Part shown: positions 1-11,613 of the stretch, one piece after another
Position numbering within the stretch: the first letter of the stretch is position 1
Layout of the letters: each line of letters begins with the position of its first letter
Assembly (NCBI GenBank): GCA_026120185.1
Contig: JANUWF010001165.1
Span: 1,798,001-1,862,000 of the forward strand
Length of the DNA: 64,000 bases
Source: Voacanga thouarsii
Taxonomy: Eukaryota > Streptophyta > Magnoliopsida > Gentianales > Apocynaceae
Reading direction: 5' to 3'
The notes under the pieces: generated by a model
Database searches by the model: none
The model's input: the letters and a program-made list of their open reading frames with translations, nothing else
What the model was told of the DNA's origin: nothing
Translations under genes and position numbers: made by a program

Positions 1-33
1 TGGATAGTTTGGTCATCGAAGATATATATGGCT

Positions 34-1566
34 ATTCCTAAGTTAGAGTTGAGATAAGGATATTATTAAGTGTGAATTTGAGAAGAAGATATACATGAGA
101 TTGTGACTAACATTGCGAATATGTACCAAGGATGAGTGGTGATGTTATACTAATTAACAAAGGCTCTAATGCTTATGGTGTAGATGCATAGGATTTCAAT
201 CTTGCTTTGATAATTTTATGGTGCCTTTTCAGATAACACCTTATGTATTTGAAATGCCTTAAGGATATAAGACAATCGAAATTGGTGTTAGAAAGTGTAG
301 ATGGTATAAATTTCCGTCAAGTTTGATAAGTGAAAGTTTAGTTGAGCATAGTTCTATTTTTGGAATGAGCGGTAATCAGGGGTGGTTTTAAGATAGCCCT
401 AGCCCTAGCCCAAGTAGAGGCTACATGGGATGTCATCGAGTATTGTATCTAAGTGGGATCCTAGATTCGCTACAACATTTTAGACTAAGTTCCTAGAGAT
501 AAGGGGATTAACTTGGAAGTTTTGTACTATAGCATATCCTCCAAAATTGATAGCCAGTCGGAGAGACTTATTAAGATACTAAAGGAAATGTTTAGGGCAT
601 GTATGCTGGGCTTTGTTGATAAATGGACAAAATGTGTGCCGTATAAAAATAGGCTGGCAACGGTAATTACCGATCTTCTATTGGGATGGCCCTATAAGAA
701 GCAATGCAAAGCCAGATATGTCAAGTACCATTATAGTAGGGATAAATGGAAGATAGGCAGATTATCAAATCCAGTGAAATTCATGTTCAAGAAAAGGCAG
801 ACAAGGTAAAAGTAACAAGAGAAAGACCGAACATGACTCGGAGTTGGAAAAAGAGTTATACGAATGATAGGAAGAGAATGATGCAACTGTCATTTATAGA
901 TTGGACTTACCAAGCATTTTATGGAGATTATGAGACGTGTTTCATATATCTCAGCTAAAGATGTGTGATCCTGATGTGAAATATGTTTTACCGACGAGCT
1001 TTTACTAATGTAACCTGATTTGAGTTACATAGAGAAGCTGATTAAGATTCTAAATTGAAGCATCAAGACTTTTCGAAATAAGCAGATATCAAATGAGAAA
1101 GTGTTATGGGAGCATCACGATATACAAGAAAACAGCTGGATTATTACAACCACAGGCAATACCAAAATGGAAATGGGAGGAGGTAGTGATGGAATTTGTC
1201 ACCAACTTGGCCATGTCAAAAACCCAAAAAGGATGCCATTTGGGTAGTGGTTAATCGACTAACAAAGGCAGTGCATTTTATCCCTGTAAATGTAAGAGAC
1301 TTTATAAAAATGTTAGCTTAGACAAATGTACGGGAAATAGTAAAGTTGCATGAAATACCCTCAAGTATCACCTCTAATCGAGACCCAAGGTCTACATCAC
1401 TGCCTGGGGCAAAGTTCCAATAACAATGGGTTTTAATTTGAAGTTAAGTATGCCGGTGCATAAGATGCCATGTGGGAAGCAGAAGAATGGATGAAACAGA
1501 AATATCCTGACTTAAAAGAAAGGTACACTAGAATTTTGGGACAAAATTCTTCTATTGAGGGTAGGA
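34..1566 (+). pseudogene. Chromovirus pol remnant with modules out of order
   Basis: Heavily broken pol of the left-edge chromovirus. Readable pieces, in order: an RT-like stretch near 34-115 (GYY and EEDI words separated by stops); an integrase C-terminal piece around 440-700 (WDPRFATTF, then SQSERLIKILKEMFRACMLGF); the post-integrase region near 750-960; a chromodomain start near 925-1120 (DVFHISQLKMC, then VLWEHHDIQE); then an integrase core start at about 1140-1430 (IPKWKWEEVVMEFVTNLA through SSITSNRDPRS); and finally a chromodomain tail (MWEAEEWMKQKYPDL) near 1465-1515. In a normal gypsy pol the integrase core precedes its C-terminus and the chromodomain is unbroken, so this copy is rearranged or a composite of two copies. 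Stops and frameshifts throughout; no function expected. Confidence 0.65.
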
Positions 1567-1811
1567 TGTGAAGCCCCACCTAAAGCCTACCCTAGAGTAA
1601 GAGGGATGTGATGCATATCATGTCATCATGTATAAAATAAATCACTTGAATAATTTTTGTGTGCCTTAGAATTGTGGTTTATAGGAGATATGATTTAGTT
1701 GTGCTTGTTGAGTAGAAAGGGTAATATGGTAATTTTGCTTGGGGTCGGAATTGGAAGATGGCTTGAGGTTTAAATAAGAAGAATATTTTGTTGAGAAAAT
1801 AAAAACAACAA

Positions 1812-1880
1812 TTAATGTGGTTAAGTGGTTAGAGCTTTGTGAATTAATCTCTAAGGTCTTGAGTTCAAATCCCATCACTT
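1812..1880 (+). other. tRNA-like segment with A and B boxes inside the LTR
   Basis: The stretch has a near-consensus RNA polymerase III A box (tggttaagtggt, 1818-1829) and B box (agttcaaatcc, 1862-1872) 44 bases apart, the spacing found in tRNA genes. The surrounding bases do not fold into an obvious complete cloverleaf, and CpG positions of a normal B box are decayed (GTTCGA to GTTCAA). It may be a tRNA-derived SINE head captured in the LTR or an internal LTR promoter relic. It is not called as a functional tRNA gene. Confidence 0.45.
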
Positions 1881-3989
1881 AAGTTTTATTCATATTTATC
1901 TTAGCCATGTTTGACTTTTTGTTTTCCTTACATTCCTTAAAAATAGGAATGTTGTCTTAAAGAAGATATAATGATAATGTCTTGACCATGTGATCTTGTT
2001 CTAAAAAGAATTCTTGTCCCCATTAAATTTGCTAGCCTTGTCCTAACATCTTTGATCATAAAAGAATTCTTTAATCTATTTTTAATCATAAAAATTCTGA
2101 GATAATTTCCTAGCTTAGAATTTCAAAAATTCCAGCTCTTGCGGGATAGAGATGACCGAAAGTAAGGAGGAAAAATAGGTAGAGGTTCCAATAAAAACAC
2201 CATAGCTATTCCTTCAAAACTCCATCTTGCTTTCAAAAATTGCAACAAGCTTTCCTACCCAATTCTTGCAAGAAAACCAATCATTTTATGTGAGGATGAA
2301 GGCTGGAAATTCCTTGAATTTTCAGAGCTTTACAAACAATGCCAAACTAGAAATTTTTTCTAGCAAACTAGCAACATTGAATATGAACTTGAAGCCACCC
2401 GTTAGAACATATGAATAGCTAGAACTTCCTCTATTCTTCTTCATGATGAAGGCTGAAAAAACACCATTAAAATACCTTCAAACACCCTTAAAATCCAGCT
2501 GCAAAATTGTGCCAAAGTGGACTAAAAATTCTGCACCAAAACCATTTCAATTTCAAGTGTTCTTGAGCTTCAATTCCAGAAATTTTTCCAGCTTTATCTC
2601 TTCAATGCTAAAGCTGAAATTCTTCAGCAAACCTCACTGAATTTTGGCCCTTGTACAGCCATGAACTGAACATCTTGGCTTCCCCACCAACCTTGTGTAA
2701 TATGACTCGATTATCACAGCTCAAAAAGCTCCTATCTTCACTCTATCCGAACTTGTTCAAACTTCAAATTAAAATTCTAGATTTTGTTCCATTAAAACAC
2801 TCCTTTAGCTAATTGACAAAACTAGAAAAGTGTCTACCATTTCAAAGCTATTTTTGGCCAGCCTTATGTCTAAAACAACTCTCTATCCTTTGGTTGAAAC
2901 ATAGCTAATTCAGCCATACCCCATTGATGAAAAAAAAAACCTTCCAATAGCAAACACCATTGACCAATCCTATACCTCAAACAACTCCACTTTTCTCTCA
3001 ATTTAAAATTTAAAAATATTTGAAACTCTCTCTCTCTCTCTCATTCTTGGATAACCAAAAGATCCACCTAATCTAAGCCATTCAGCCATCACACTCACAA
3101 ACACACAAAAAATTCATCTCCTCTCAAACTCTATCAAGAACACCAAGAACACATACTTCACATCTTCAAGCCTAAAACACTCTTAAACACCTCCAATCAC
3201 TCCCAAACTCTCTAGATAATCAATATTAAACCCATATTCTTCATTGCTACACTTTATAACACCAAAATATATAAAGTTGAACTTTCGAATAGATCAAACC
3301 ATCCTCTTTTTTTTGAAGATTCGAAGAACACCAAAAAGGTAAAATAAGAACAATCTTCTTGTTTTTCTTCTTTTATTCAACTTCTATTCTCCTCTTCTAC
3401 ACGTATTCGTTCCCCTCTCACTCTCTCCCTTTCTCTTGGACGAAATATTGATGAACAACCATGGATGAACAACCATGGACTATTTTTGGATCACTAAAAG
3501 CCATCAATCACTCAAGGATCTCCACTAAGAAAGGTGCAACCTTCATCAAACGTTCATCAAATCAAGTATTTCTTTCTCGATCTCCTCTTTATATTTTCAA
3601 AATCAAGATTCTTAGATAAGGGATTTGATAGGTTGATAGAATAATGTGGGGTTGGAGATATGTATGTGGGTGAAGGGAATATATTTAAGACATGAAGCAT
3701 TAAATGAATGTTGTGACTCAAGAAGTATGCAATGCTTTAAGATCATTGTATGTCCATTATGATTAAGAGTTTTATGGATGTTTGATGTATGACAGACATT
3801 AAACCATCATTTTTTATTATACTTTCATGATGTTATATTTTTCAATAAATCTATAAATAATATTATGGCTAGTAGAAGATCACCCTTGTGATGTATGTTA
3901 ATACAAGCCTATTTTTGGATAAATCGACATGTTATTTGTTGGATCCATGTGTGTATGAATATGTATATAAATTTTCTCTAATATTTCAC

Positions 3990-4615
3990 TATAGTCATTA
4001 AAAATTATTATAAGTACTACTTTTATTATTTTTAGTATTATTCTTATTATCATTATTATTAATATAATTAATATTATTGTTTAATTTAATTGACTAATTT
4101 CGGTGAACATAACTATTTTCAAAAATAATAATTATTTAAAATATTGGTATTTTATTAGATAAATAAATATAATATTATTATTAAACATTATTTTATAGAA
4201 ATAATAATATATTGGAATTAAGATCAAATGTCTTTTATATTCATATTATTATTAGTTAGCCTCACTAAAAATTTTATTTACATTCTTAAATATTATTTTT
4301 ATGAGAATAATTTATTTACTATAAATTTTATTTGTTATTTATTGTTTATTATTAAAATTATTTACAATCTATTATTAATATTACTTATTATTTGTAATAA
4401 TATTATTTATTATTTATTACCAACATTATTTAGGATTTATTATTAATAGTAATAATTATTTATTATTAATTTTATTTATTAATATTACTCATTATTTATT
4501 GTTTGTTAATAAATAGTTAAAATTATTATTTATTATTTATAACATCTATTTATTTTAACTTACCAAATTAATCTTATTTTATAAAATACCTTATCAATTA
4601 GTGTTAAAGCTTAAG
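3990..4615. repeat. Very AT-rich low-complexity tract
   Basis: About 600 bases made almost only of ATT, TAT and TTA words, within the chromovirus LTR. The ORF that can be read here (4228-4446) is a product of low complexity and is not a gene. A comparable AT-rich tract lies in the related LTR at 60957-61374, but nearer the LTR start. Confidence 0.85.
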
Positions 4616-5306
4616 ACATTGTTGTCATAACTAGATGTTGTTGTATTTAGTTGAGCTTATGCATGTTAGGTTAGAAATTATTTATTTAAAGCAAGTATTG
4701 CCTAGATGTTGGGACTTATACCATATATTTACCTCAAGAGGGGTTAGGTTGCCTTGAATTATCTTGGAAGGCTATTGCATCACAAAAAAGCAAGAGATCA
4801 GGTAAGTCCTTACGTAAAAGATGTTTGTGAACAAATGTTTTTCTGCAAGTCAAATGCACTAATTGTCGTGGAAGATGTACCTTGAGATGCAATTATGGAC
4901 AATATATACCATCTTCTAAAATAAAATAATTTTTGTCAAGCAAAATAATAAATTTTTCCTAAACAATATTTTACCTAAAGTTGTTTGAAAACAATAATTT
5001 CTACTTCAAAGAAAGCTCTTCATTGATTTTACATTTTCCAAGTGGAATAAACATAATGTTGAGTACTTAATAAGGGTAGACTACTAGGACTAGTCTTTGA
5101 AGGGTTGGGTAAGTCTCTCAGTAGGAGGACATCTCTGAGGGGCGAACCCTGCCTAAACAAGATGACAGTTCTTGTTCGTCAGGCTGGTCTGAGCTAGCAA
5201 TACAGTTCATGTGGACTGTTTATTTTCAAAGTGGACACCTAGTATGTTTGGGTGTAGAGAAGGAGGAGTATTTCACCTGGTGGGCCGTACACATACCTTG
5301 TATCAG

Positions 5307-5405
5307 CATGCACAGAATGTAGCATCTTGATCATTTTCTCGTCATGATGTACAAAGTGTGGCATCCTGACCGTTCTCTTGACATGGTGCACAAAGTGTGG
5401 TGCCA
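5307..5405. repeat. Short direct repeats in the chromovirus LTR
   Basis: Two to three degenerate copies of a unit of about 45 bases built on (c)acaaagtgtggcatcctga followed by ttctcttgacatg. Copies begin near 5310, 5350 and 5391. Confidence 0.6.
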
Positions 5406-5855
5406 TGTCCATTCATGATGCATGACTTCATAGTCAACTTTATTAGAGTGATTATTTCTTTTCAAGTTGAGCATTTTAACTTTACAATTATTGATAAAAC
5501 ACCACTCAGTGTTCAAAGATAAATTTCTGGGCTTGCAGACTTTTTATTATGACTTGTTCAAAACTTGCATATATGAACTATTTTTCATGAAATGCCATAA
5601 GCACACACAAGACTTACATTTACTTATGTTGCAATGAGCTTAGAAGATTTATCCTGATGTATTTATTTGTTAGAGATTTTAGTTACCATATATTTGTTTC
5701 AAGACTTGTAAAAGTATTGTTTTGGAATTGTAATAAGTTCATTATTAAGTTATTTCCTTGTATGTTTTCTATTACCTAGTTATGAAGACCCCTTGTCCTA
5801 AGGACATGGCGACATCCCCGCCCCTTTTGGGGTATGTAGGTACCGGAGTGTTACA

Positions 5856-7890
5856 TTCCTTGGATATGTTGTGAGTGCTAAGGGGATTGATGATGGTGAG
5901 GAAAAAGTTAAAGTTATCCAATATTGGCTCACTCCTGCTACCATTATCTAAGTTCATAGTTTCCATGAGCTAGCTAGTTTGTATAGGAGATTCATCAAGA
6001 ATTTTAGTACCCTAGCAGCCCCTCTAACCGAAGTAGTACAGAAAAAGGTGAGAGGTGCGTGGAAGTCCAACAACAAGCCTTTTAAGCCCTTAAGGACAAA
6101 TTGAGCTATACTTCAATTCTCATCCTCCCTAACTTTGAAAAGGCATTTGAGATAAAGTATGATGCTAGTGGGGTAAGGATAGATACGGTTCTAACCCAAG
6201 ACTGAAAGCCTATTGCATTTTTTACTGAGAAATTGTCTAGAGCGGTTATCAATTATTCCACTTATGGCAAAGAACTCTTTGCCTTGGTTAGGACCCTAGA
6301 GTATTGGCAACACTACCTATTACCAATAGAATTCATGGTCCATACCAACCATGAAACCCTTAAACACCTCAAAAGGTAATAAATTTTGAACAAGAGGCAT
6401 GCATAGTGGATGGAATTTATTGGGACATTTTTTTATGTCATTCAATACAAAAAAGGAAAGGAGAATGTAGTTACGGATGCACTATCTCAAAGGTATGCAC
6501 TTTTAAACTTTTTGGATGCTAAATTTCTTGGTTTTGAACTTGTAAAGGAATGGTATGATAATGATGAGATGTTTCGGGATATTTTTCTTTCTTGTGAGAA
6601 ATATGCATTTGTTAAATGCTATAGGCATGATTTATTTGTTTAGGGAGGCAAGGCTTTGTGTACCAAGGGATCTATTAGGGAATTGCTAGTAAGGAGGCTC
6701 ATAGTGGGGGATTAATGGGATATTTTTGGTGTAACAAAGACCTTAGGCATCCTTAAGGATTTTTTTTTTTTTTTTTTGCCAAAAATGAGAAGGGATGTAT
6801 AGAAAAAATAATTCTTCTCAATGCATAATTTGTAGAAGGATTAAATCTAGATCACTTTCACATGGTTTGTACACTCCTTTACCCACTCTAAATGCTCCTT
6901 AGGTTGATATTTCAATGGATTTTATCTTGGGATTACCTAGGACCAAAGGGAGTAAGGATTCCATATTTGTGGTTGTTGATAGATTCTTGAAAATAGTTCA
7001 TTTTGTGTCTTGTTCCAAGACTAATGATGCTTCCTATATTGCAATTTATTTTTCAAAGAAGTGGTGAGAATGCATGGGATTCCAAAGACTATTGTTTCGA
7101 ATAGGGACACTAAATTCCTTAGTCACTTTTTTAGGGTCTTATGGAACAAACTTGGCACTAAACTTTTGTTTTCCACAACTTACCACCCTCAAATGGATGG
7201 ACAAATAGAAATGGTTAGTTGAACACTTGCCTAACCCTTGAGGACCATAATAAAAAAGAACTTAAAGAATTGGGAAGAATACTTGCCCCACATTCAATTC
7301 GCCTACAATATGGCCTTCACTCTACTACTTCTTATTCTCCCTTTTGAAGTTGTGTATGGATTTAACCTTCTAACTCCTTTGGATATAGTTCCTTTACCTA
7401 TAAGTGAATGAATAAACCTTGATGGAGCTAAGAAGGCAGGATTAGTGAAGACTCTCCATAAAAAGGTGAAGGCAACTACTGTAAAACGAAATGAAGAAAT
7501 CGCGTATAAGTAAAATCAAGGAAAGAAAAAGGTGTCATTTCAGCCTAGCGATTGTGTATGAGTGCAAATTCATAATGAGAGATTTTCTACTCAAAGAAGA
7601 AGCAAGTTAGACCTAATAGGCAATGGACCCTTCCAAGTCATTGCCCAAGTTGGAGATATTGCCTACAAAATCGATTTACCTAGTGAGTATAAAGTGAGTG
7701 CAACGTTTAACGTTAGTGACTTAGCTTCTTTTGATGTAGGTGATGATTCGTGGAAGAATCAACTTCAAGAAAGGAGAGATGATGGGAATTAAGACAGCTA
7801 AATAGTTTAATCTCAAGAAGGGGGAACCACCTTGCAAGGACTAATGACAAGATCAAGGGCTAAGAGATTCCAAGGGGGATATCCAATTGT
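5856..7890 (+). pseudogene. Gypsy pol remnant: RT tail, RNase H, integrase
   Basis: Reads as a decayed gypsy polyprotein. At 5856 the connection region (FLGYVVSAKGI, then YRRFIKNFSTLAAPLTE); near 6160 RNase H (DASGVRIDTVLTQ); near 6410-6640 an open stretch of 77 residues covering the end of RNase H ([19 protein letters not shown]); near 6690-6860 the remains of the integrase zinc-binding region; near 6900-7250 the integrase core ([23 protein letters not shown]); and at 7562-7792 the integrase C-terminal domain (GPFQVIAQVGDIAYKIDLP, SATFNVSDLASFDVGDD). A tail with TRSRAKRF follows near 7845. Many stops and frameshifts, plus a poly-T run at about 6760-6778. Lineage within gypsy was not settled. 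Confidence 0.85.
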
Positions 7891-7932
7891 TCCTACAACA
7901 ATGTTCGAGGATGGAAAAGATTTAGAAGGATG

Positions 7933-8748
7933 ATGAAGGAAGCAAATAGCTCAATTTAATAGCTTTCCAAAAGGAACCCCAACTATAACTGAAGCATGCG
8001 CTGAAAGAAGGAAAAAACACTGAAGGCCAGTGAGCCAGAGCCAAGCTGGCAATGGCCCCAGCTATCTGAGTTGGTGCCAGCCTCATTCTACCAGCAAAAA
8101 TGCTGGCTCCTGCTAAAGCCGACGCCGACCCTATCGCTAGAGTTGACGCCGGTCCTTTTCGGGGAACAAACCATATTTTGCCACATTTTGATGATTTCTC
8201 TTATTTTCCCCTATTTTAAACATCTTGTAAAGACCTTTAAGCTCCTAATTTATCTTAGGGCCTTAGTAATCACTTAGCTAGGGTTAGGGTAGTATAAATA
8301 CATCTTTTTGTGATTTGACAAGACAATCAATCTACTTTATTCAAATTAGAAAGAAGAGTCTTGAAAGGTCTTTAGCTCCTTGTTCATCTTATTCATGACC
8401 ATGCTTAGGGCTTAGTCTTCCCTTTGAATGAGCCTCTAAATCTTGTGGATAATCCAATGTGGTTTCTCTTGATTAGGTCTTAGTTACTTTGTTCTTCTAA
8501 GATTTGTCTTGAATTCCATTATTTAGGTGCCTATAATTCTACTTCTCTTATTCTTGATTACCGTTGTTGTCTCAAGGATATTTAGGTGAATTTATAATAG
8601 ATCTTACTACTATTCTTATGGGTCTTTGATGCTAAGTTCTTTAAGGGTTTGCTAGAGTGTAGACAGATAGTTATTTTCCTTCATTTGTGCACAAACTTCT
8701 ATTGTTTGGGTTTCACTAATTGAGCTAAGGTTTATGCCCATTGTTTCC
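7933..8748 (+). repeat. Partial 3' LTR of the second gypsy element
   Basis: Noncoding sequence after the pol end. A TATA motif (tataaata, 8293-8300) sits downstream of a GC-rich stretch rich in short palindromes (8020-8165: gctggc, gccagc, gccgacgcc, gacgccggtc). Its start is set only roughly, at the TG following a purine-rich run. It stops at 8748, where N1 begins. The 68-residue ORF at 8071-8277 has no recognisable similarity. Confidence 0.55.
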
Positions 8749-10226
8749 TGATAGGGGCTAAATTAGTCATATTTTTCCTAGTTATTTGAGGTTCTTTTGT
8801 GATATATTTTGTTCAATAACTAGTTATATTCCTTCATATTTGAGATTTTACCCTTGGAAAGGTGTTTTTTTCATTATTTCAAATTTTTAGGGTAAAACGA
8901 AACAAAAATGTCACAAAACAGAGGAGAGGCGGTGCCGGCTAGGGCTCTAGAACCGGCGCTGGCCATGCATTGGAATGTGCAAACTTCAAAGCGACGAAAA
9001 ATTGGTGAAACAGAGCGAAATAGAGTGAAACCAGTGCCGGTTCCAAGAGTCAAGATGGCGCTTATTGCATTCTGGTCTTTATTGTGCAAAATTCAGAGAA
9101 AAATTAGCGAACAAGTAGAGAAGCATAACACAACCAGCGCCGGCTCCGAGAGCCAAGGCGGCGATGGCTGTGCCCTGAAGATAAGGCGGTGCTTGATTTT
9201 TTCTACGCGGTTTTTGGTAATCTATGGAGTTGTCTTCCAACTTCTACTCGGCCAAGAACTCTGTACCTACGAGTTTCGGCACTTCCTAAGCCTATAAATA
9301 TATGAAAAACACAAGAGAAAAGTGGGAGAATTCATTGATCATCATAGAAAATTACTCAACCAAATGAAGAATTCTTCAATTCTAGAAGGATTATACAAGA
9401 AAGTCTTCAAAGGAAGAAGAATGAGGCTTGTCTATGAGTGATTTCTTTTACTTTGTTTTCTTTTTCTTGAACAATGATATGTTAACTGTTTCATTATAAT
9501 TTGACATTGTTTTAGATATTCATGATTTTTAGAGTTTTTTGATCTTTTGATTAATTGATTGTTCTTCTTGGTATTCAATTACTTAAGCATATTACGAGAT
9601 TAATTGGTTGTTTCTTTTCATTAACTTGCTAGACCAAAGAGGTTAATTGCTGAGGATTAAGTAATTGAAGGTTAATTGATGTTTACCAGATCAAGGATTC
9701 ATTGATTAATTTCATGTTTTAAATTTACTAGACCAAGGAAATTTAATCAAGGATTGTGTTTAATGTATCTTGTGGATGAATTAGTTGAGACAGACCAAGT
9801 GATGCTAATTTATCTAGAAGGTAGTAATTAGTTGAGACAGACCAAGTGATGCTAATTTACCTTTATCCTTCATGGTGCCAAGAGAATGATTAGTTATGAC
9901 CATAGTTAGGTCCTTTGAGATCATGTTTGTCTAAACAATGGTTTGAGTTACATACTTCTCTATCCTTGACATGTATATATTTTTGTTTTTATTTTCCTTT
10001 GTTTTATTTTGTTTCTTTTTCACTTTATCGAGTTGGTTAAACAATGAAAGAAATATGATTAATGTCTACTTGTTCCTGGAGGATTGACACTCGTTTGAAC
10101 CCATGCTCAGTTAATGATGAGTACGCTTGCTCATATGTGTGATTTGGGTTGATCGTTTTAATTTAAACTTGATTGGGAATGTGCTTAGTTTTTGTATGAT
10201 TTTTACACCCAAGCCTAGACACATGA
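8749..10226 (+). repeat. 5' LTR of N1
   Basis: Begins TGATAGGGGCTAAATTAG and ends agacacatga (expected ...CA, last dinucleotide mutated). U3 holds three GC-rich, partly palindromic motifs (about 8930-8965, 9030-9065 and 9140-9175) of the kind gccggct..gagagcc..ggcg, upstream of a TATA box. The 129-residue ORF at 8908-9297 crosses these motifs, is broken in the 3' LTR copy and is not taken as a gene. Confidence 0.85.
9293..9300 (+). promoter_or_regulatory. TATA box of N1 5' LTR
   Basis: tataaata in the sequence cctataaatatatgaaaaac. It is conserved at the same place in the 3' LTR (14106-14113), in the solo LTR (minus strand, 20059-20070) and in LTR B (24216-24224), so it is the likely RNA polymerase II core promoter of this LTR family. 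Confidence 0.7.
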
Positions 10227-10232
10227 AGTTTT

Positions 10233-10251
10233 TTGCGCCGTTGCTGGGAAC
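10233..10251 (+). other. Primer binding site, tRNA-Asp type
   Basis: ttgcgccgttgctgggaac, six bases inside the LTR end. It complements the 3' end of plant tRNA-Asp (expected TGGCGCCGTTGCCGGGGA) with few mismatches. This primer is characteristic of Athila/Tat gypsy elements. Confidence 0.8.
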
Positions 10252-10742
10252 AATAGCATGAAAGCTTAGATTTTGTTGATTTAACCATGTAAATATGTAA
10301 ATAAGTAAATATGTAAATATGTATATGCATTCCTTGTATGAAGAAGTGCCTATGTTATTTTTTTTATAATTGTATTGTAATTTCGCTATATGTTGTGAAT
10401 ATGTGAATAGGTATATACATGTTCATAATCACTAACTTGTCTTTGTATGTTTGTATATATTGTATATTTAGTTATTTAATTTTACTAAATTTTTATTCTT
10501 TTAATTTTATTTTAAATATGAATTTTGGTTATCTAACTTTCTTCTTATCTTTTATAGGTGTAGGACGTGGAAAACAGTAAAGTCATTTTTGCTATTTGAA
10601 ATAATTTTTATTTTGGTCATTTTGTTTTGTTCTTTTTACCATGTCTTCATGAATTAAATTGCATTATTCATCATTATTGCATGTTCATCATTTTTCTTGC
10701 ATTCAAAAAAAAAAAAAATAAAAAAAAACATTAGTGTATTGA

Positions 10743-11613
10743 TTGGCAAAATTACAAGCTCACGTTGATGTTTTTGGTGAGACGTCATTAAAAGCATTAG
10801 TGAATTCTTTTATTGCCAATACAAATTCATCCGTTCAGTGGCATGAAGAAGCTTCCCAACAATTATGTGATCAAAGGAAACACTTAATTAAGATTGTTGA
10901 AGAGAATCATAAGTTAATGCTGGCCCATACACTCGAACAAGAGAATCTCCCAGGAGAGGAGAGATCCTATGAGGGACAACTATCCAATGTGGGAAGGGAG
11001 GTATTCATTTCTTCTCTATGTGCCAATAATCCTAACATCTCTTTGTCACATGATTTCCTAGGTTCCTCTCTTTTCTCGGAGAATATGGGTCTAAATAATT
11101 ATGTGTTGAATTTATCATGCTTCAAGGAGTTTGATTTTTCAATACTGTATCGTAAAAGTCTTGGGAGGATGGTAGTAATCTCAACCCTTCACCCCATTCA
11201 ATAAGAGGTAATGTAGTTTTTGTAGATGTGTTGAAAAGTAAGGATTTCTTGATCCCATCTTTAAGAACACAATTGCTAAGTTTAAGGAGAATTTTAAATG
11301 GAAAAATTCTTTTGAAGGGTTAATCAGTAATTTCAAAGTTGATACATCCGTTAGATACCATGTGCACTCATATGTTGAAGCAGATGCTTATGTGTCTAAA
11401 GAAATGTTAGAGAATGAGGTTTATGTACTTGGCTTTGCTGAGATAAATCGTTTTCTTGAACCTTCCAATTTTCTAAAACCTCCATTCTTTCTTAATTCAT
11501 TATGCCTATCTTCTACTGTGAGCTCTAATTTCCTTTCGAAAGATTTGATGAGGAAGCATGATGAGTGTGAAAAGTTTTTGTTTTATATTTTTTCTTTGAG
11601 TCTTTTTCTTTAG
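10743..11613 (+). pseudogene. ORF-X, unrecognised protein of the N1 element
   Basis: The only coding-like part of N1. First open block 10743-11204 (153 residues from MAKLQAHVDVFGETSLKALV), then a shifted block near 11208-11360 (GNVVFVDVLKSKDFLIP), then 11362-11613 (MHSYVEADAYVSKEMLENEV). All three blocks have counterparts in the same order on the minus strand at 37000-37620, including SLSHDFLGSSLF and KDFLIP.L.TQLLS, so they are parts of one former protein of roughly 280 residues. The two copies differ a lot yet keep the same words, which suggests past selection on the protein. No catalytic motif, zinc knuckle or membrane segment was recognised. The first 80 residues are charged and could be helical. 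Function unknown; it could be a diverged structural protein. Confidence 0.6.

Larger units (their letters stand above)
1..5855 (+). mobile_element. Tekay/Del-like chromovirus, 3' part (Ty3/gypsy)
   Basis: Ty3/gypsy LTR retrotransposon cut by the left edge of the window. What is visible is decayed pol coding sequence (to about 1566) followed by one very long LTR (1567-5855). The LTR end carries the sequence gacatcccc..gtgttaca, which matches, in reverse complement, the left end of the minus-strand LTR at 57461, so the two are relatives. The right boundary is sharp: at 5856 the reading frame of another gypsy pol (FLGYVVS) starts at once, so this element inserted into that gene. The expected 5 bp target duplication would be ttcct, with its second copy left of the window. 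Lineage is inferred from LTR length, chromodomain-like tail and LTR ends. Confidence 0.75.
1567..5855 (+). repeat. Long LTR (about 4.3 kb) of the left-edge chromovirus
   Basis: Starts TGTGAAGCCCCACC directly after a purine-rich run (gagggtagga) that follows the pol tail, and ends GTGTTACA. Inside it are a tRNA-like segment (1812-1880), a possible TATA region (tttaaataag near 1768), a TC run (about 3025-3042), a very AT-rich core (3990-4615) and short tandem repeats (5307-5405). LTRs of this length are typical of Tekay/Del chromoviruses. The partner 5' LTR lies outside the window, so age cannot be estimated. The small ORFs across it show no family resemblance. Confidence 0.7.
5856..8748 (+). 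mobile_element. Second Ty3/gypsy element, interrupted on both sides
   Basis: Plus-strand gypsy element whose pol begins abruptly at the left chromovirus boundary and whose 3' LTR is cut at 8749 by element N1. The upstream half of pol must lie beyond the left window edge. No continuation of its LTR is seen to the right of N1 at 15102, where a CCT8 fragment lies instead, so the right side was lost or rearranged. Confidence 0.75.

Noticed and set aside
1812..1880. Functional tRNA gene
   Set aside because: A and B boxes are present but a full cloverleaf with paired acceptor stem was not found.
4228..4446. Hydrophobic ORF, mitochondrial-like protein
   Set aside because: Product of ATT/TTA low complexity in the LTR; no conserved protein words.
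8908..9297. 129-residue ORF as a gene
   Set aside because: It lies in U3 of the N1 LTR, its partner in the 3' LTR is broken (13833-14102), and it follows the GC-rich palindromes.
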